64,000 nucleotides of DNA, taken from positions 8,720 to 72,719 of the forward strand of contig BDDC01000289.1 in NCBI GenBank assembly GCA_001662425.1. Reading direction: 5' to 3'. The position numbers were made by a program, and so were the translations under genes. The DNA comes from Chlamydomonas sphaeroides. Lineage: Eukaryota > Chlorophyta > Chlorophyceae > Chlamydomonadales > Chlamydomonadaceae. The notes beneath the pieces are model-generated. The model worked only from the letters and a program-made list of their open reading frames with translations. It made no database searches and was not told the DNA's origin. This document shows, in pieces, positions 46,902 to 58,292 of this stretch; position 1 is the first letter of the stretch, and each line of letters begins with the position of its first letter.

Positions 46902-48138
46902 CTACACCATGGCACCGCCGTGCATGTAGCGGCACATGGGTGACGCCCCGCCAACGTACGGCACCTTGCGCATCTCGGGCGAGCGAGGGTCCGTGTCCTC
47001 GTGCGCTAGCTCGTTCAGCTTGGAGCTGCGGGCAGGGCAGCAGAGGAGGCCAGGGGAGGCCAGGGGGAGGCGTCAGTGCAGCGCCACGTAGCCAGAAAGG
47101 AAGTTGAGCGAAACGGCGCATTACGTCTACGCTCAGGCGCTGCAGCAGACACTGCAGGCCGAAAGACCCGACGCCGCACCTGCTGAAGCTGCGCCACCAC
47201 TCCTGGCTGGAATGCGGCGCCGCCCCAGCGCCACCGCCGCTGATGCTGCCGATGCGGCCAAGGCTGCCCTGGCGCAGGCCTTGCGGGGACATTGAAGCCG
47301 AGCCGCCCGATGGCTGGGGGCCCTCGAGGCCGCCGGGCTGGCTAGCGCCAACGTGGGGCAGGAAGGGTTCCGCGGGGCCGCCGGATGGGCCCTCGGGCAG
47401 CGAGCGCTGGTCGCGCTTGGCGTGTGGGTGGCACGTGTCGGAGCTTGGGCGGCCGTAGCTGTAGGCCTCATCGGCAGCAACGCCGGCGAGCTTGGGGGTG
47501 GGGCTGACGGTCTTGGGGCCGGCGGTGGTGGGGCCACGGCCGCGCGCCACGATCCGCACGACCATGTCATCTGTGGACGCGCCGCCGCTGCTGCTGCTGG
47601 AAACGCCTTGCCGCAGATAAACTGTCGTAAGGAGGACGGTGGCAGTCGCGTCGGCGGTGGTATGGTCCTCAGACAGTAGCAGCGGCTCCATGAGGGGGTC
47701 ATCGGTCGGCTTCGCGACACGCGGGGCGGCCTCTGGCTGGCTGGCTGGGCGGGCTTGCTTGCGCGTTGGAAAGGACCAAACTCCACAGGGAGTCGTGCAT
47801 GTTGACGGCTTGGGACCCCTCGACAGGTCAGCGTCGCCTGCGGTTCGCGCACATGTTTGGCACGCATGTTGGCGGCTCAGACCGAGCTCCCGACACTGTG
47901 CGCGTGAGTGCAGTGCTACAACGTACGGCTCTAGAAACAAGGTCGCGTAGCTTAGGCACGAGGGAAGGACGCCGCGAAGCAGCTGCGCGAAGCGTCGCGT
48001 GCGCCAGCTGAGGCGTTTGCCTTCTTAGGGGCCAACAAGCCCTGCGCGCGCAGGGTCGCAGGGGCAACGCCAGAGACACCCACCTCCTAAGAAGAAGAAG
48101 TCGCCGAACGCATCCGCCGCGACGTCGTTGTTGTGCAT
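46902..48138 (-). CDS. Unrecognised protein, three exons
   Basis: Exons 48084-48138, 47180-47837 and 46902-47025 join in phase to give 278 residues. The start MHNNDVAADAFGDFFF has a phenylalanine run. The middle is Gly/Ser/Pro-rich with GGSASMSPQGLRQGSLGRIG. The last 60 residues look more ordered: SSQEWWRSFSSSKLNELAHE, then a stretch ending PYVGGASPMCRYMHGGAMV. I recognise no family, and there is no signal peptide or clear membrane segment; DMVVRIVARG and ATVLLTTVYL are short beta-like stretches. The coding status rests on the open frame across 658 bases, matching splice phases and the divergent arrangement with the lipase gene. The exon 1 to 2 junction is the weakest point. Confidence 0.6.
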
Positions 48139-48595
48139 GTTTACCCCTCTTTGCGCACACAGAGCTGGGCGCCGCTGACTATTTGTGGACAGGTCCTAAG
48201 CTAGGCTATGGAGCAGGCCCGATGGACAGCGCGTGTATTCACCCGCTTCCGCGAGGCCAAAGCGTCGCACTGGAGCTGGGCAGGCTCGGGGGTATTCAGT
48301 CCACTTATCAATTGAAGCAGTAGTGTATTCTGTGCACTAAATGCGCGGGGCCGTGCTGTAGTGTAGGAGCGCGGGGCCGCGCGCAACACTTTTGCCCCGA
48401 ATCGCGTTTGCCACGCAAGCCTGTGGAACGCGGGTGGCACGCCGACACCCCCAGCCAACTCTTTGATGCCACAACAAAGTAGACGCCGTATTCACTTGTC
48501 CACACGCAACGCAACGAACCCTCGGCTAGCAATTGAATTTAGCCCTGCGCACCTTTTTCCGTGACGTGCCAACAATATAATACCGACAACACGGC
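48139..48595. promoter_or_regulatory. Divergent promoter region, unknown gene / lipase
   Basis: These 457 bases separate minus-strand start 48138 from plus-strand start 48596. A TATA-like CAATATAATA at 48573-48582 lies only 14 nt before the first in-frame ATG. If it is the TATA box, transcription would begin near 48605 and the second ATG at 48620 would be the start. Confidence 0.5.
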
Positions 48596-51500
48596 ATGAG
48601 AACCGCCGTGTGCGCGCAGATGGAGGCCGCGTTCGTCAACCGGCGCAAGCAGAAGTTGCACACCGTCACGTACCGGCCCAGTGGAACGCCCGGGGCGGTT
48701 CTCTTCGTCCACCACGGACTCGGCGAACACTGCGGGCGCTACGACAAGGGTGCGTATCTGTAGTGCGGGGCGGTGCCAGGGGCGGGGCCGTGGTGGGGTG
48801 AGGCGCTTGGCACGGCACTGGGGCGCGGAGCGGCAGGCGGTTGCTTGCCTGTCCCGTGTCCGCATGTCCCAGCCCGCTCAACGTGCTGTCCTACTCCACG
48901 CCCGTCCCCGTCCTCAACATTCCACCTGCCATCGCCACACCCACACCCTCGCCCCGCCGCACCCCCGCTCCCCCGGGCTCAACCCTCCCTTCCCTTCCCC
49001 GCCAGTCTGCCGCATGCTGGCCTCGGGCGGCGTGCTGGTGCACACCTTTGACGCGCACGGCCACGGCAAGTCCGAGCCGCTGGACCCCGACTCCCGCGCC
49101 TACATCGAAAGCTATAACGACTTGGTGAGGCAGCAGCGCACCCAAGCGGCTGCACCCAAGCGGCTGCAGCCTGTCCGGCCATGCGGCGGTGCGATGCGCC
49201 GGTGCGCCGCCAGCCGCCGCATGGCACGGTCGCTTGACCCCAGTTGTTTCCCTACTCATCGCGCCGTCCACGACGTGCCGTACGTGTGTCAAGTGCCTCA
49301 GCGTCATGCCCCGCGTCGTACCGCTTGTCGTACAGGTCACGGACATGATGGACGTCATGGACGCCTCGCTGGTGGGGCAGGGCAAGCCGCCGCCCGTCTT
49401 CCTGCTGGGCCACAGGTGCGGGGACATCGGGGTTGCCAACCTGCTTGGTTTTCTTTCAAGGTTTACAGTCCTAGTACGGATCTATGTTTGTCTTCGAGGG
49501 ACCCAAGTCCTAGCATGGATCGCATCAAGTCTCCTAAGGAGGTGAGCAACTCTAGGGAAGATGCAAGCCCCAGGGTGGGAGGAGTGGCGAGGCTGCCATG
49601 CGCGCCGGCCAGGAGCAACAGCAGCCCCCGGCCCTGGGCCGCGTCGGCCTCAGCGCGCGCAGCTCCCTGCCATGCCCCTTGCATACCGATGTCACCCGCA
49701 CGCATCTGCCCGCTCACATTCCCTCACCCCCGGCTCCATCCCCCATCCTTCCTTCGAAGGACACTTGTGCTGACAGGCCCCTCCCTGCCCTCCCTGCCCC
49801 TTCAACCTGCGCCCCTCCCCTCTCCTGCCCCCCTCCCACCTTCCTGCAGCATGGGCGGCCTTGTGGCCTCCCTGGTGGCGCTGCAGCGGCAGGACTCGCT
49901 GGCGGGCGTACTGCTGCACTCGCCCGCGCTGGACGTGGAGTGGACGCCGCTGCTTAGGTGGGGGGGCCCACAACCCGGAGGCTTGGAGGGCGGGGCGGGG
50001 CAGGGTGGGCGTTGGTTTGTATGGACAGGGGTAGGGGGAAAGCACAGCCCGGGGCGCCGGCCCGCTGCCTGTGCTGCGAAGCCAGCACTGCGTCTGAGCC
50101 TGTGCCGTGCCGGCGAGGGGCGGGGTTGCCATGGCTCCAAGCGGGGCCCTCGCGGCCAGGATGCGGGGCACATGGCCCGGCGCTGGTCCAGAGGTTGAGG
50201 CCGGCACGGCGCAGCAGAGCGGGGCTAGCACGTGGGCTAGCATGCGCCATCATTGGTCGGGCTGGCCGCCAGCGAACCACCATTCGCGTCCATGCATCGA
50301 CACTCCAAGCCCGCCTCACGCCCGCCTCACACCCTCCTCACACCCCACACCCCATGTCCCACGCCGCCGCGCCCCACGCGCGCAGGGTGCAGGCCGCGGT
50401 GGGCAACCTGATGGCGGCGCTGCTGCCGCGAGCCCGCATCGTGCCGGCGGTGCGGCCCGAGGACATGAGCCAGGTGGGGCCCGGGGGATGTGTGCGGACG
50501 AGGAAGCAGGGGTTTTAACCTTTGAATGGAGAGGGCAAGAACCTGCGACCTGTTGAACAGGGTCGTGACTAGTGAGCACTCAACATCGCCACCAGGCTTG
50601 GGCGGCGTGCGGAGTGGTGCAGCGCTGAGTGCCGCCCCCTCGCCCCGCCTGGCCCCTGCCGCTCCACCGCCTCCCCTTTTCCCCCGCCCCCTGCAGGACC
50701 CCTCCGTGGTGCAGCACTACATCAGCGACCCGCTCAACACGGTGGGCCCGGTGCGGGCTCGCACCGCCAACGAGCTGCTCAAGGTGCGCGGGGCCTGGGT
50801 GGGGCGGGGTTTGGTGAGGGTTTGGGAGTGGGTGTACAGAGGGTTTGACGGGAGGGGGCGGGATTATGTGGGGTTTCGGTAGGGATTGACGGGAGGGGGC
50901 GGTGTGCAGTATGCCAGGACAACGGCTTGGCAGCACGCTAGAGGAAGCGGGGTCCCAACCCACCACAGCCCCGAGAAGGCGTTGGCTGGGACGCGGTGAG
51001 GAGTGTGCCCGCTGCGGTGTCGGACGTGCTGGAGCACAGCCGGCCGCCGACTGACGCTGCCCTGGAACCGCCGCGACAGGGCTTTGCGGAGGTCAGCAAG
51101 CGCGCGCCGGAGCTGCGGCTGCCCGTGTAAGCGGCTGCGTTGCACGCAGAAGGGCTGGAGCAGGAGAGGTGGCTCAGCTTGCTGACGGGCTCGGGGTCGG
51201 CCTGGCTGCCTGCGTAGCAATTGCAGGCAGCTGCCCCCGCGCGACGCTCTGCAGCTCCCCTGGCCTGGGCCTTTGCCCACCTCCCGCCGCCAACCAGCCC
51301 TAGGTTCGGGCCCCCGTTGATGAGCGCAGCGACGAGTGGCCAGCTGCCCCAGCGCAACGCTCTCCCGCCTTGCAACATGTTGGCGCGTCTGACCGTGCGT
51401 GCCGGGTGCGTGTGTGCACGTGTGGGTACGTGCCCATGCCTGCAGGTACGTGTGCCACGGCACCAAGGACGCCTGCACAAGCGCCGCCGCGTCGCGGCGC

Positions 51501-51719
51501 TTCGTGGAGGGCGGGGGCCCCGGCGGCGGCGGCAAGGTGGGCAGCTGCGATGCCACGTTCCGCAGCCTGGAAGGCGGCTACCACGAGCTGCTCATGGGGC
51601 CGGAGGCGGAGGCGTGCACGGCCGAGATGCTGGACTGGATGCGCCAGCGCGCGGCGGGGCTGGGCGGGCGCGGCGGAGGGGAGTCGCGTGGAGGGGCGGG
51701 GCAGCGTTCCAAGCTGTAG
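48596..51719 (+). CDS. Monoacylglycerol-lipase-like alpha/beta hydrolase
   Basis: Eight exons: 48596-48749, 49006-49124, 49336-49415, 49850-49957, 50386-50473, 50697-50783, 51080-51126, 51446-51719 (318 residues from the first ATG; 310 from 48620). This is the serine aminopeptidase S33/MGL fold: oxyanion region VHHGLGEHCGRY, DAHGHGKSEP, nucleophile Ser118 in GHSMGG, Asp236 in CHGTKDACTS and His274 in GGYHELLMGPE. HSPALDVEWTPLL and the following Ala/Leu-rich helix form the lid region. The product likely releases fatty acid from monoacylglycerol or lysolipid in lipid-droplet or membrane turnover. There is no signal peptide. A glycine-rich insertion lies between Asp and His, and the C-terminus is Gly/Arg-rich. 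The truncated MITE begins just after the stop codon. Confidence 0.92.
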
Positions 51720-51754
51720 GTTGGCGGGTTAGGTGTTTGGAACCAGGTTTGCCA

Positions 51755-52087
51755 GTAGGACGGCCTGCCTCCGCCCTGGCGGCGGCGATGGGCCGGGCGG
51801 CGATGGGTCGGGCGGCGGAGGCGGAGGGGGTGGTAGCGGCCGCCGCAAGCGGCCGCGACACAGCGAGAGCGGCAGCAGCGGCGGCGTGCGTTGAGGTGTG
51901 CATTCCTGCCGTTTCAGGCAGTTCGGGCGGCTAGGTCCGGCCCGTGGGGTGAGGGCACGGATGCCGGTGTGCCCGAGACCCGTGAAATAGTCCCGGCGAC
52001 AACCGCATAATGACCGACGGTGTTCGTCTCGTCTGGGTGGCCCCTTTTTAGGGCGAGCCATGCACCCATGCGCAGCTGGGGAGGTTT
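51755..52087. mobile_element. Truncated MITE copy, inverted orientation
   Basis: Bases 51917-52087 match an arm of the element at 12774-13353. Bases about 51755-51916 match the reverse complement of its GC-rich centre, including the GCGGCCGCTTGC-type palindrome. The second arm is missing: homology stops about 35 nt after the lipase stop codon (51719). The element therefore probably lies in that gene's 3' UTR. Confidence 0.82.
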
Positions 52088-52634
52088 CCGTTCGTCGCGC
52101 ATTGGAGCATAGGGTAGAGTTACGAATACAACGGCTGGGGGGTTTGCTGTAGGCTTGCGACAGTTTACAGGTGGCATGAGACTGTGGGTCTGGATCTGAT
52201 GTGTGCTGTGTGTGTGTGAGTTAGGGATGCGTAGGGCGATGGAGGGGAGCGGAGCATTCGGGCGCGGGCCTGGGCTCCAGGTTGGCTTGCAGCATAGGAT
52301 TGCATGAAGCGCACGCTTTGTGTGCGGGCTTGCTTGTGGCTGCGCGCGAAACAGCGCCCTGTTCCCCTACATCGTGCCGTGCAGTAGAGTCCCCCTTGTC
52401 AGCTCCTCCTCCATCTTCCGATGCCCTCGCGGCCGGCGGCGCAGACCCTCCGCCGGCGCCGCGAGCTGCCTGTACTGCCTGGGCTATGTTCAGTGGCTGT
52501 CTGGGATACGGTCCCTGCAAGATGTAAAACCCTTGTACGGCAGGTTCCGGCAGGTCATGCACACCCCACGGCGCAACTCGGCATTGTTTCCTTTCCAAAC
52601 ACCCTACCCACTCGCACATCTTAGCCAGAACAAC
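52088..52634. promoter_or_regulatory. Upstream region of the DEAD-box gene
   Basis: These 547 bases lie between the MITE and the helicase start codon. They hold a TG-rich run near 52195-52220 and the helicase 5' UTR. No gene or clear TATA box is supported. Confidence 0.45.
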
Positions 52635-55600
52635 ATGTCCCGCTGGAGTGACGCTCCAAGCGATCGCTGGGGTGGCGGTGGCGGTGGAGGAGGCTACGGC
52701 GGAGGCGGCTTTGGTGGTGGCGGCTATGGAGGAGGTGGCCGCTCAGGAGGCTTTGGTGGCGGTGGAGGAGGTGGCTTCAACTCTCGAGGCGGTCGCGACG
52801 ACCTCGACCAAATGACGCTTCCGAAGCCCGACTTCAACAACCTGTGAGAAGTCTGTCTATTTGTCCATAGTATTGAGAACATAGTGAGAGCTGGGGCCGG
52901 CTCAAAAGGCTGGCTGCGCGTCGGGCCCAAAGCTGACTCGTCGCTCGTTGCTGGGCTTTTCCGGTGCGCAGGCCCAAATTTGAGAAGTGCTTCTACCTCG
53001 AGCACCCGGCTGTGAGCGCTCGCACCTCCGAGGAGGTTGAGGCCTTCCGCCGTGCCAAGCAGATCCATGTATATGGCGACGGCGTCCCAAAGCCAGTCGC
53101 CACATTCGAGGAGGCCTCCTTCCCGGAGTACGTGCTGGCGGAGGTGCTCCGCGCGGGCTTCAAGGAGCCCACCCCCATCCAGTGCCAGGGCTGGCCCATG
53201 GCTCTCCTGGGGCGAGACCTCATCGGCCTGGCTGAGACGGGCAGCGGCAAGACGCTCGCTTACCTGCTTCCTGCCGTGGTGCACATCAACGCCCAGCCGT
53301 ACCTCCGTGAGTGGCCGCCGGGACAGGCTCAAGGCGGGTGGGTGGTGGCAGAACGGTCCGGAGTGCTCTCGTGACGGCGAAGTGCCGTCATGGGTACCCC
53401 CCACCTGCCTAAGCCAAGGAGCAACTCCTTCGCGTCGCAGTCACACACACAACGCTCACCGCTTGGCGCTGTCTTGGCCCCACGTGCCCGCAGAGTCCGG
53501 TGACGGCCCCATCGTGCTGTGCCTGGCCCCCACCCGCGAGCTGGCGGTGCAAATCCAGCAGGAGTGCCAGCGCTTCGGCTCCAGCAGCCGCATCAAGAAC
53601 ACCGTCGTGTACGGCGGCGCCCCCAAGGGCCCGCAGGTGCGGCCACTGCCATTCCGCTTAGTGCAAACAGCTCCGTGCCAGGCAGCGTCCGGCTGCACCA
53701 GCGCGCCCCGGCCCATTTCCTAGCCGCGGACTCGAACCTGCGCCCCTACATCCCGTCCCTGCGTCCCAGGCCCGCGACCTGCGCAACGGCGTGGAGATTG
53801 TCATCGCCACGCCCGGCCGCCTCATCGACATGCTCGATTCGCGCATCACCAACCTGCGCCGCGTGACGTACCTGGTGCTGGACGAGGCGGACCGCATGCT
53901 GGACATGGGTTTCGAGCCACAGATCCGGAAGATCGTGGACCAGGTGCGGCGGCGGGGAGCGCCGTCGGTTGCAGGCCACCACGCGCTGCGCGTATCTGCG
54001 GGGCCGTGATTGCTTGGGACTGGGGGCGCAATCCTGGCTTGAGATGTGCGTGGCTCGCTGTGCGGCCCTCTCGCGCAGATCCGGCCCGACCGCCAGACGC
54101 TGCTGTGGTCCGCCACGTGGCCCAAGGAGGTGCAGGCCATCGCCCGCGACTTCCTCAAGGACCCCTACCAGGTGCGGCCCCCCGCCACCGCCCACAGCAC
54201 GCCCCGCGCCGCACCACGTGCCTCCCAGCCCCGTCGCGCTCTGGACCTGCTGCTACCAGCCTTCCCTCGCTCCCACACGGCACAGCGCCTCGCTCTCGCG
54301 CCAAATTCACACCGGACGCGCGCGGGCCTGGCACAGCGCCGCTCACCACTCAAGTGTGCTGCCGCCTCCTTCCCCTTCCATCATCCTTCTTGCCTCCCCC
54401 GCAGTGCATCATCGGCTCGCCCGACCTCAAGGCCAACCACAACATCCGCCAGGTCGTGGAGATCGTGGAGGGGTACGCCAAGTACGCGCGGCTGCGCAAG
54501 CTGCTGGAGAGCGAGATGGACGGCCGCCGCATGCTGGTGTTCCTGGAGACCAAGAGGGGCTGCGACGAGGTGCGCCGCCGCTAGCTTTGGGGCGCTCTGG
54601 CGCGGTCCAATGTCGGGCAGGCAGGGCGGCTTGGCGGTTTCTGCCGTCAACACCTACATGGGATGGGGCGTCGCGAGCAGGCGGATGGGTGCGTCAACCC
54701 ATGGTGCTTTCCCTGACTTCCTGGTGCCCTTGCTCCGCCCCGCAGCTGGTCCGGCAGCTGCGCACGGACGGCTTCCCGGCGCTGGGCCTGCACGGCGACA
54801 AGAGCCAGCAGGAGCGCGACTGGGTGCTGCAGGAGTTCAAGAACGGCACGCATCCCATCATGCTTGCCACGGACGTGGCGGCGCGCGGACTAGGTAACGT
54901 ACCCCACCCTAGCGTCGCGCGTGCGCGCTCGTGTGACCAGCAGCGGACTGGGCAGAGTCTGGCAGCGGACAGCATCCCCTGGCGCCCGTCAGCCTCGGCA
55001 GCACATCCCGTCGTCCCCTGCATGTGCCGTGTAGTGGTTGCCAGGGCGCGTGCTCCGGCTTTCGTGCAGTTTTGTAGCCTCCCGACCGGCGCAGCGCAGC
55101 GATGCCACCTTGCCAGGGCGCATCCGGAAAGATCTTCCGCATGGCTAGAATCCGGCAGCAGCCAGCAAGCCCGCCGGCAGCCAGCTTGCAGCGACACCAG
55201 CCCAGCGGTTCAGGCCGCGTCAACAGCGCCCGGGCCGTAAGCCAGCAACGGCGCTGCGTGGGGCGGTCCCGGCGGCTCCCGGGCCGTCCCTGCTCCACAC
55301 GCTATGTCGGAGGAGCCTCGTCCCGAGCTTCACCCGTCGACCGCTACCGCCGCTTCCTCGCGGCGCCGCGCCGGGCGTGGCGCGGCGTACCGCCTCCTGC
55401 GCTCCGCGCCACGCGGCCCTTCCGGGGGCCGCCCCTTATCCCCTCCCCGCCCACCCCGAGTCACGGTGGCGGCTGACGCCGCCTTAAAACCCGGACTTGG
55501 GGGTCTCGTGCCGCGTCCGCACGGTGCCGCGGCGGCGCACGTGCCGCCGTGTCCGTGCTGGGCCGCGCACGCCGGGGCCCTGCGGGGCAGGCCTCGGTGC

Positions 55601-56780
55601 GGCGGCGCGGGACGGGGCTGGGGAGCAGGGCGGGGCGCAGGGTCTGCTGGCGCACGTGCGCGCCGCCGCCGTTGCGGTGACGGCGGCGCGGTCAGGCCAT
55701 GCCCTGTCCCGCGCACTGGCCCGCCGCGCTGCGTTGCGCTGCGCTGGGAGCGAGGCGGCACATGGCGGCACAACGGACGGGTGGCTCGGGCGGCGGCTCG
55801 CTCCGGCAGCGGCGTGGAGAGGCGCTGTGGCGCCGCGGCTGTGGACGGGCCGGCTGGTGGAGGACCTGGAGGGCAGCTCGGCACGAGGCCGCCATACGGC
55901 TGAGAGCAGCGCCGTGCCTTCCGCGCCGACCCCACGTGTGTGCGGCTCCTGTCCTCTGACGCGCCCTCCTGCCTTCTTCTTCTCCCGCCCCTGCCGGGCT
56001 CTCCGCGCGCGGCTCCTGCCTCGCCCCGACATCGCTCGCCGCCGTCCGCCTCCCGCCCCGGTATGGCGCACCCGTGCTTGCGCGTTGTGCCTTGCGTCGC
56101 CTTGTTGCTCGTTGGCCTTGCCTGCACTCCGCAAACCGACAACAGACGTCAAGGACATCAAGGTCGTGGTCAACTACGACATGCCCAAGACGGCCGAGGA
56201 CTACGTTCACCGCATCGGTCGCACTGGGCGAGCCGGCGCGCACGGCACGGCCTATTCGTTCTTCACGAACTCGGACGCTCGCATTGCCCGCCAGGTCCGT
56301 CGCTTTGCTGCTGCATGTCCTGGTTGGGACCAGGACATGTACCATGCCAGCTCTTGCCGTACACCGTATGCACCGCGGCCCGTCGTCCGTGTCCGTGCCC
56401 TCAACCCATGCTCTGTCGTGCCTCCCGAATCCCCACGTCCGCAGGTGGTCGAGGTGATGCAGGAGGCGGGGCAGCAGCCCCCGCCGGAGCTGCTGCAGAT
56501 GTCGTCATACGGCGGTGGCGGCGGCGGCGGTGCGTGCGGCACAGCATGGCAGGGCTTGGGGGCACACAGCTGGTCGCACGCCTTCGCTCCACGCCGAGCA
56601 GTGGATCTGCAAAGGCGCTGCCGAGATCTGACGAGCATGATGTGCGCCCCTTGCCGTGCAGGCTTCCGGTCGCGCGGTGGTGGCGGCGGTGGCGGCGGCT
56701 TCCGCGGCGGCGGTGGCGGCGGCTTCGGCGGCGGCATGACCGGGGCAAACGCCATCCCCGTGGCGCCGCGCCGGTACTAA
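52635..56780 (+). CDS. DBP2: DBP2/DDX5-type DEAD-box RNA helicase
   Basis: Ten exons: 52635-52843, 52972-53306, 53494-53636, 53770-53943, 54079-54171, 54405-54569, 54746-54893, 56146-56294, 56445-56529, 56662-56780 (539 residues). Helicase motifs appear in order: Q motif (PTPIQCQGWP), I (AETGSGKT, 157-164), Ia (PTRELAVQ), Ib (TPGRLID), II (DEAD, 267-270), III (SAT, 298-300), IV-V (ATDVAARGLD) and VI (HRIGRTGRAG). The pre-core LPKFEKCFYLEHP and KPVATFEEASFP place it in the DBP2/DDX5/p68 branch, which acts in ribosome biogenesis, mRNP remodelling and transcription. Both termini are Gly-rich (GGGGYGGGG at the start; FRGGGGGGFGGG at the end), typical of nuclear RNA-binding helicases. A 1.25-kb intron splits motif V from motif VI. 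TGTAA is at 57267. Confidence 0.96.
54894..56145 (+). other. Unusually long intron of the DEAD-box gene
   Basis: This intron (GTAACG ... ACAG, phase 1) is about 1,252 bases; the gene's other introns are roughly 130-240. Its middle, about 55300-55900, is very GC-rich with long open frames but no recognisable protein and no splice-linked exons. It may contain an insertion or an unrecognised element. Confidence 0.7.
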
Positions 56781-57266
56781 GGGCGCAAGTTTGGGGGAAG
56801 CTGCGCTTGCGCAGCGGCTGGATGTGTGGCAAGGCGTGGGGACGGATGGCAGCTGCGGCCGGGCGTGCGGCGCCCTGAGCTCTGCTGAAGTTTTGCCCTT
56901 GCGTTCGATCTGCGTGTGCCTTGCCGGTTGGATCTAGGTGATGACTCTGAGTGCAGGACATGACCAGGAGACGCTTTACGACATGTTTTTCTTGACCATG
57001 TGACCTGGGACCTGGGACCACATAGAGGGATGAGATTGCTGTTGCTGCCAAGCGCTGGCGAGCACGCTGTTGGACCGTCGAAGATGAAGTGGCGAGGCCG
57101 GGGACCTCGTCAGGGGCAACCGTGCGCAGGTGGCACGGGCAGTAGCTCAAGGTAGTTGCAATTCATGTCTATGAATGCAGGCAACCACAATCATATAATG
57201 CAAGGGGGCCGTAGATGCAGCCTGATGGGCTGCAGTGCCGAGGTTCCAGCAACCGGTGCTCTCACG

Positions 57267-57271
57267 TGTAA
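57267..57271 (+). terminator. TGTAA polyadenylation signal of the DEAD-box gene
   Basis: First plus-strand TGTAA seen after the helicase stop, 486 nt downstream; inferred. Confidence 0.4.
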
Positions 57272-57325
57272 GTACTCATGCTTCTTGGACCTCTGCACCA
57301 TGCATAGTGTCCGACCACCCTAAAA

Positions 57326-57348
57326 CTCTCTCTCTCTCTCTCTCTCTC
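57326..57348. repeat. CT dinucleotide microsatellite
   Basis: About eleven uninterrupted CT units. Confidence 0.95.
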
Positions 57349-57525
57349 CCACTTCAGCCTAAGCGCAACACGCGTGCATTCTTCCAGCACGCAGCGACCC
57401 AGGGGTCGATATCGCCCTTTGACAGCCTACCCGCAACACAGCCCACACCAGCAGCAGGCCCCCTTCTTGCCCTTCCAGCAACAGCCGCCTCAGGCATCAT
57501 AGCTGAGCAATGGTCGACAGAGTCA

Positions 57526-57993
57526 TCAGCGTGGCCCGCTGGACGGCTCCGCGGCCATCTGCCTGGCGCGTGCGGCGAACGACTCCATAGTGCGCGCCAC
57601 GCAGTCCCGCCCCGTTATTATCAGCTTGTTAATGATCTCCGGGTCTGGCTCAAAGCGCGCGGCCTCAAACTCCTTGCGCGAACTGTCCCTGATGAGGTCG
57701 CGCCAGAGCCTGCCCTTGTCGTCCCGCCACACAAAGAGGTTGCTGTACCGAAGGATTTCCCGGTAGAGGGACAGTGCCTCTCGCCGCGTTGTCAGCAGGC
57801 GTGGGGGGAGGGGCTCGTCGGGCTTCTTGCGACTGGCTTTGAGCAGGCTACGCTCGAACAAGTCGGCAACGCTGTCTGCGCTAGCACCGAGTTGCTCTTC
57901 AGAGATGAAACGCACACAGCTGGGGAGCAGGTTTGGGTGCGTGACGACAGGGCAGCTGGCGATAAGCTGTTTCGTGCAGTGCCGCAGCAGCAT
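57526..57993 (-). CDS. LYR-motif (Complex1_LYR) protein
   Basis: A single exon of 155 residues. The LYR tripeptide is in EALSLYREILRYSN, followed by the family's basic helix (WRDLIRDSSRKEFEAARF) and DPEIINKLIITGRDCV, matching the three-helix LYR fold. LYR proteins bind mitochondrial acyl carrier protein and help assemble respiratory complexes or iron-sulfur proteins. The N-terminal ~60 residues, starting MLLRHCTKQLIASCPVV, could be a mitochondrial presequence plus linker. Which LYR subfamily it belongs to is unclear. It is the only intronless gene found in the window and is divergent from the neighbouring plastid-protein gene. Confidence 0.85.
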   Translation of the reverse strand: MLLRHCTKQLIASCPVVTHPNLLPSCVRFISEEQLGASADSVADLFERSLLKASRKKPDEPLPPRLLTTRREALSLYREILRYSNLFVWRDDKGRLWRDLIRDSSRKEFEAARFEPDPEIINKLIITGRDCVARTMESFAARARQMAAEPSSGPR

Positions 57994-58292
57994 TGTTGTT
58001 ACGAAGGTGCTCGACTACATAGCACAAACCCCTGTGCAGTGAGCGACTTGGCGACTTGGCGACCTGTGTTTTTTGGCCCGATGCAGCGAGGTTCGGAGAC
58101 CTTCCTCGGCCCCAACGAAGCGCCCCGACACTGACCCCGCGCATACTTCAAGCACACAACGAAATCACACACAATAATTGCTTGAAGCGCAATCCATCCG
58201 TGCCTACGACTTGCCGACAGGGCATGCTGCTGTCGTGCCGAGTGGCGAATAAGTTCGCTAGAGTTACTTCCGGACGTGTCGACCTTTGTCCG
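57994..58292. promoter_or_regulatory. Divergent promoter region, LYR / plastid protein
   Basis: Only 299 bases separate start codons 57993 (minus) and 58293 (plus). A shared bidirectional promoter is likely. No clear TATA box is visible. Confidence 0.55.

Larger units (their letters stand above)
56781..57525. other. Convergent intergenic region
   Basis: These 745 bases separate the helicase and LYR genes, which converge. They hold TGTAA at 57267-57271 and a (CT)n tract at 57326-57348. No gene is seen. Confidence 0.5.

Noticed and set aside
55304..55903. Possible nested gene inside the long helicase intron
   Set aside because: Open frames on both strands are Arg/Ala/Gly-rich shadows; no recognisable protein. 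Kept only as a finding about the intron.
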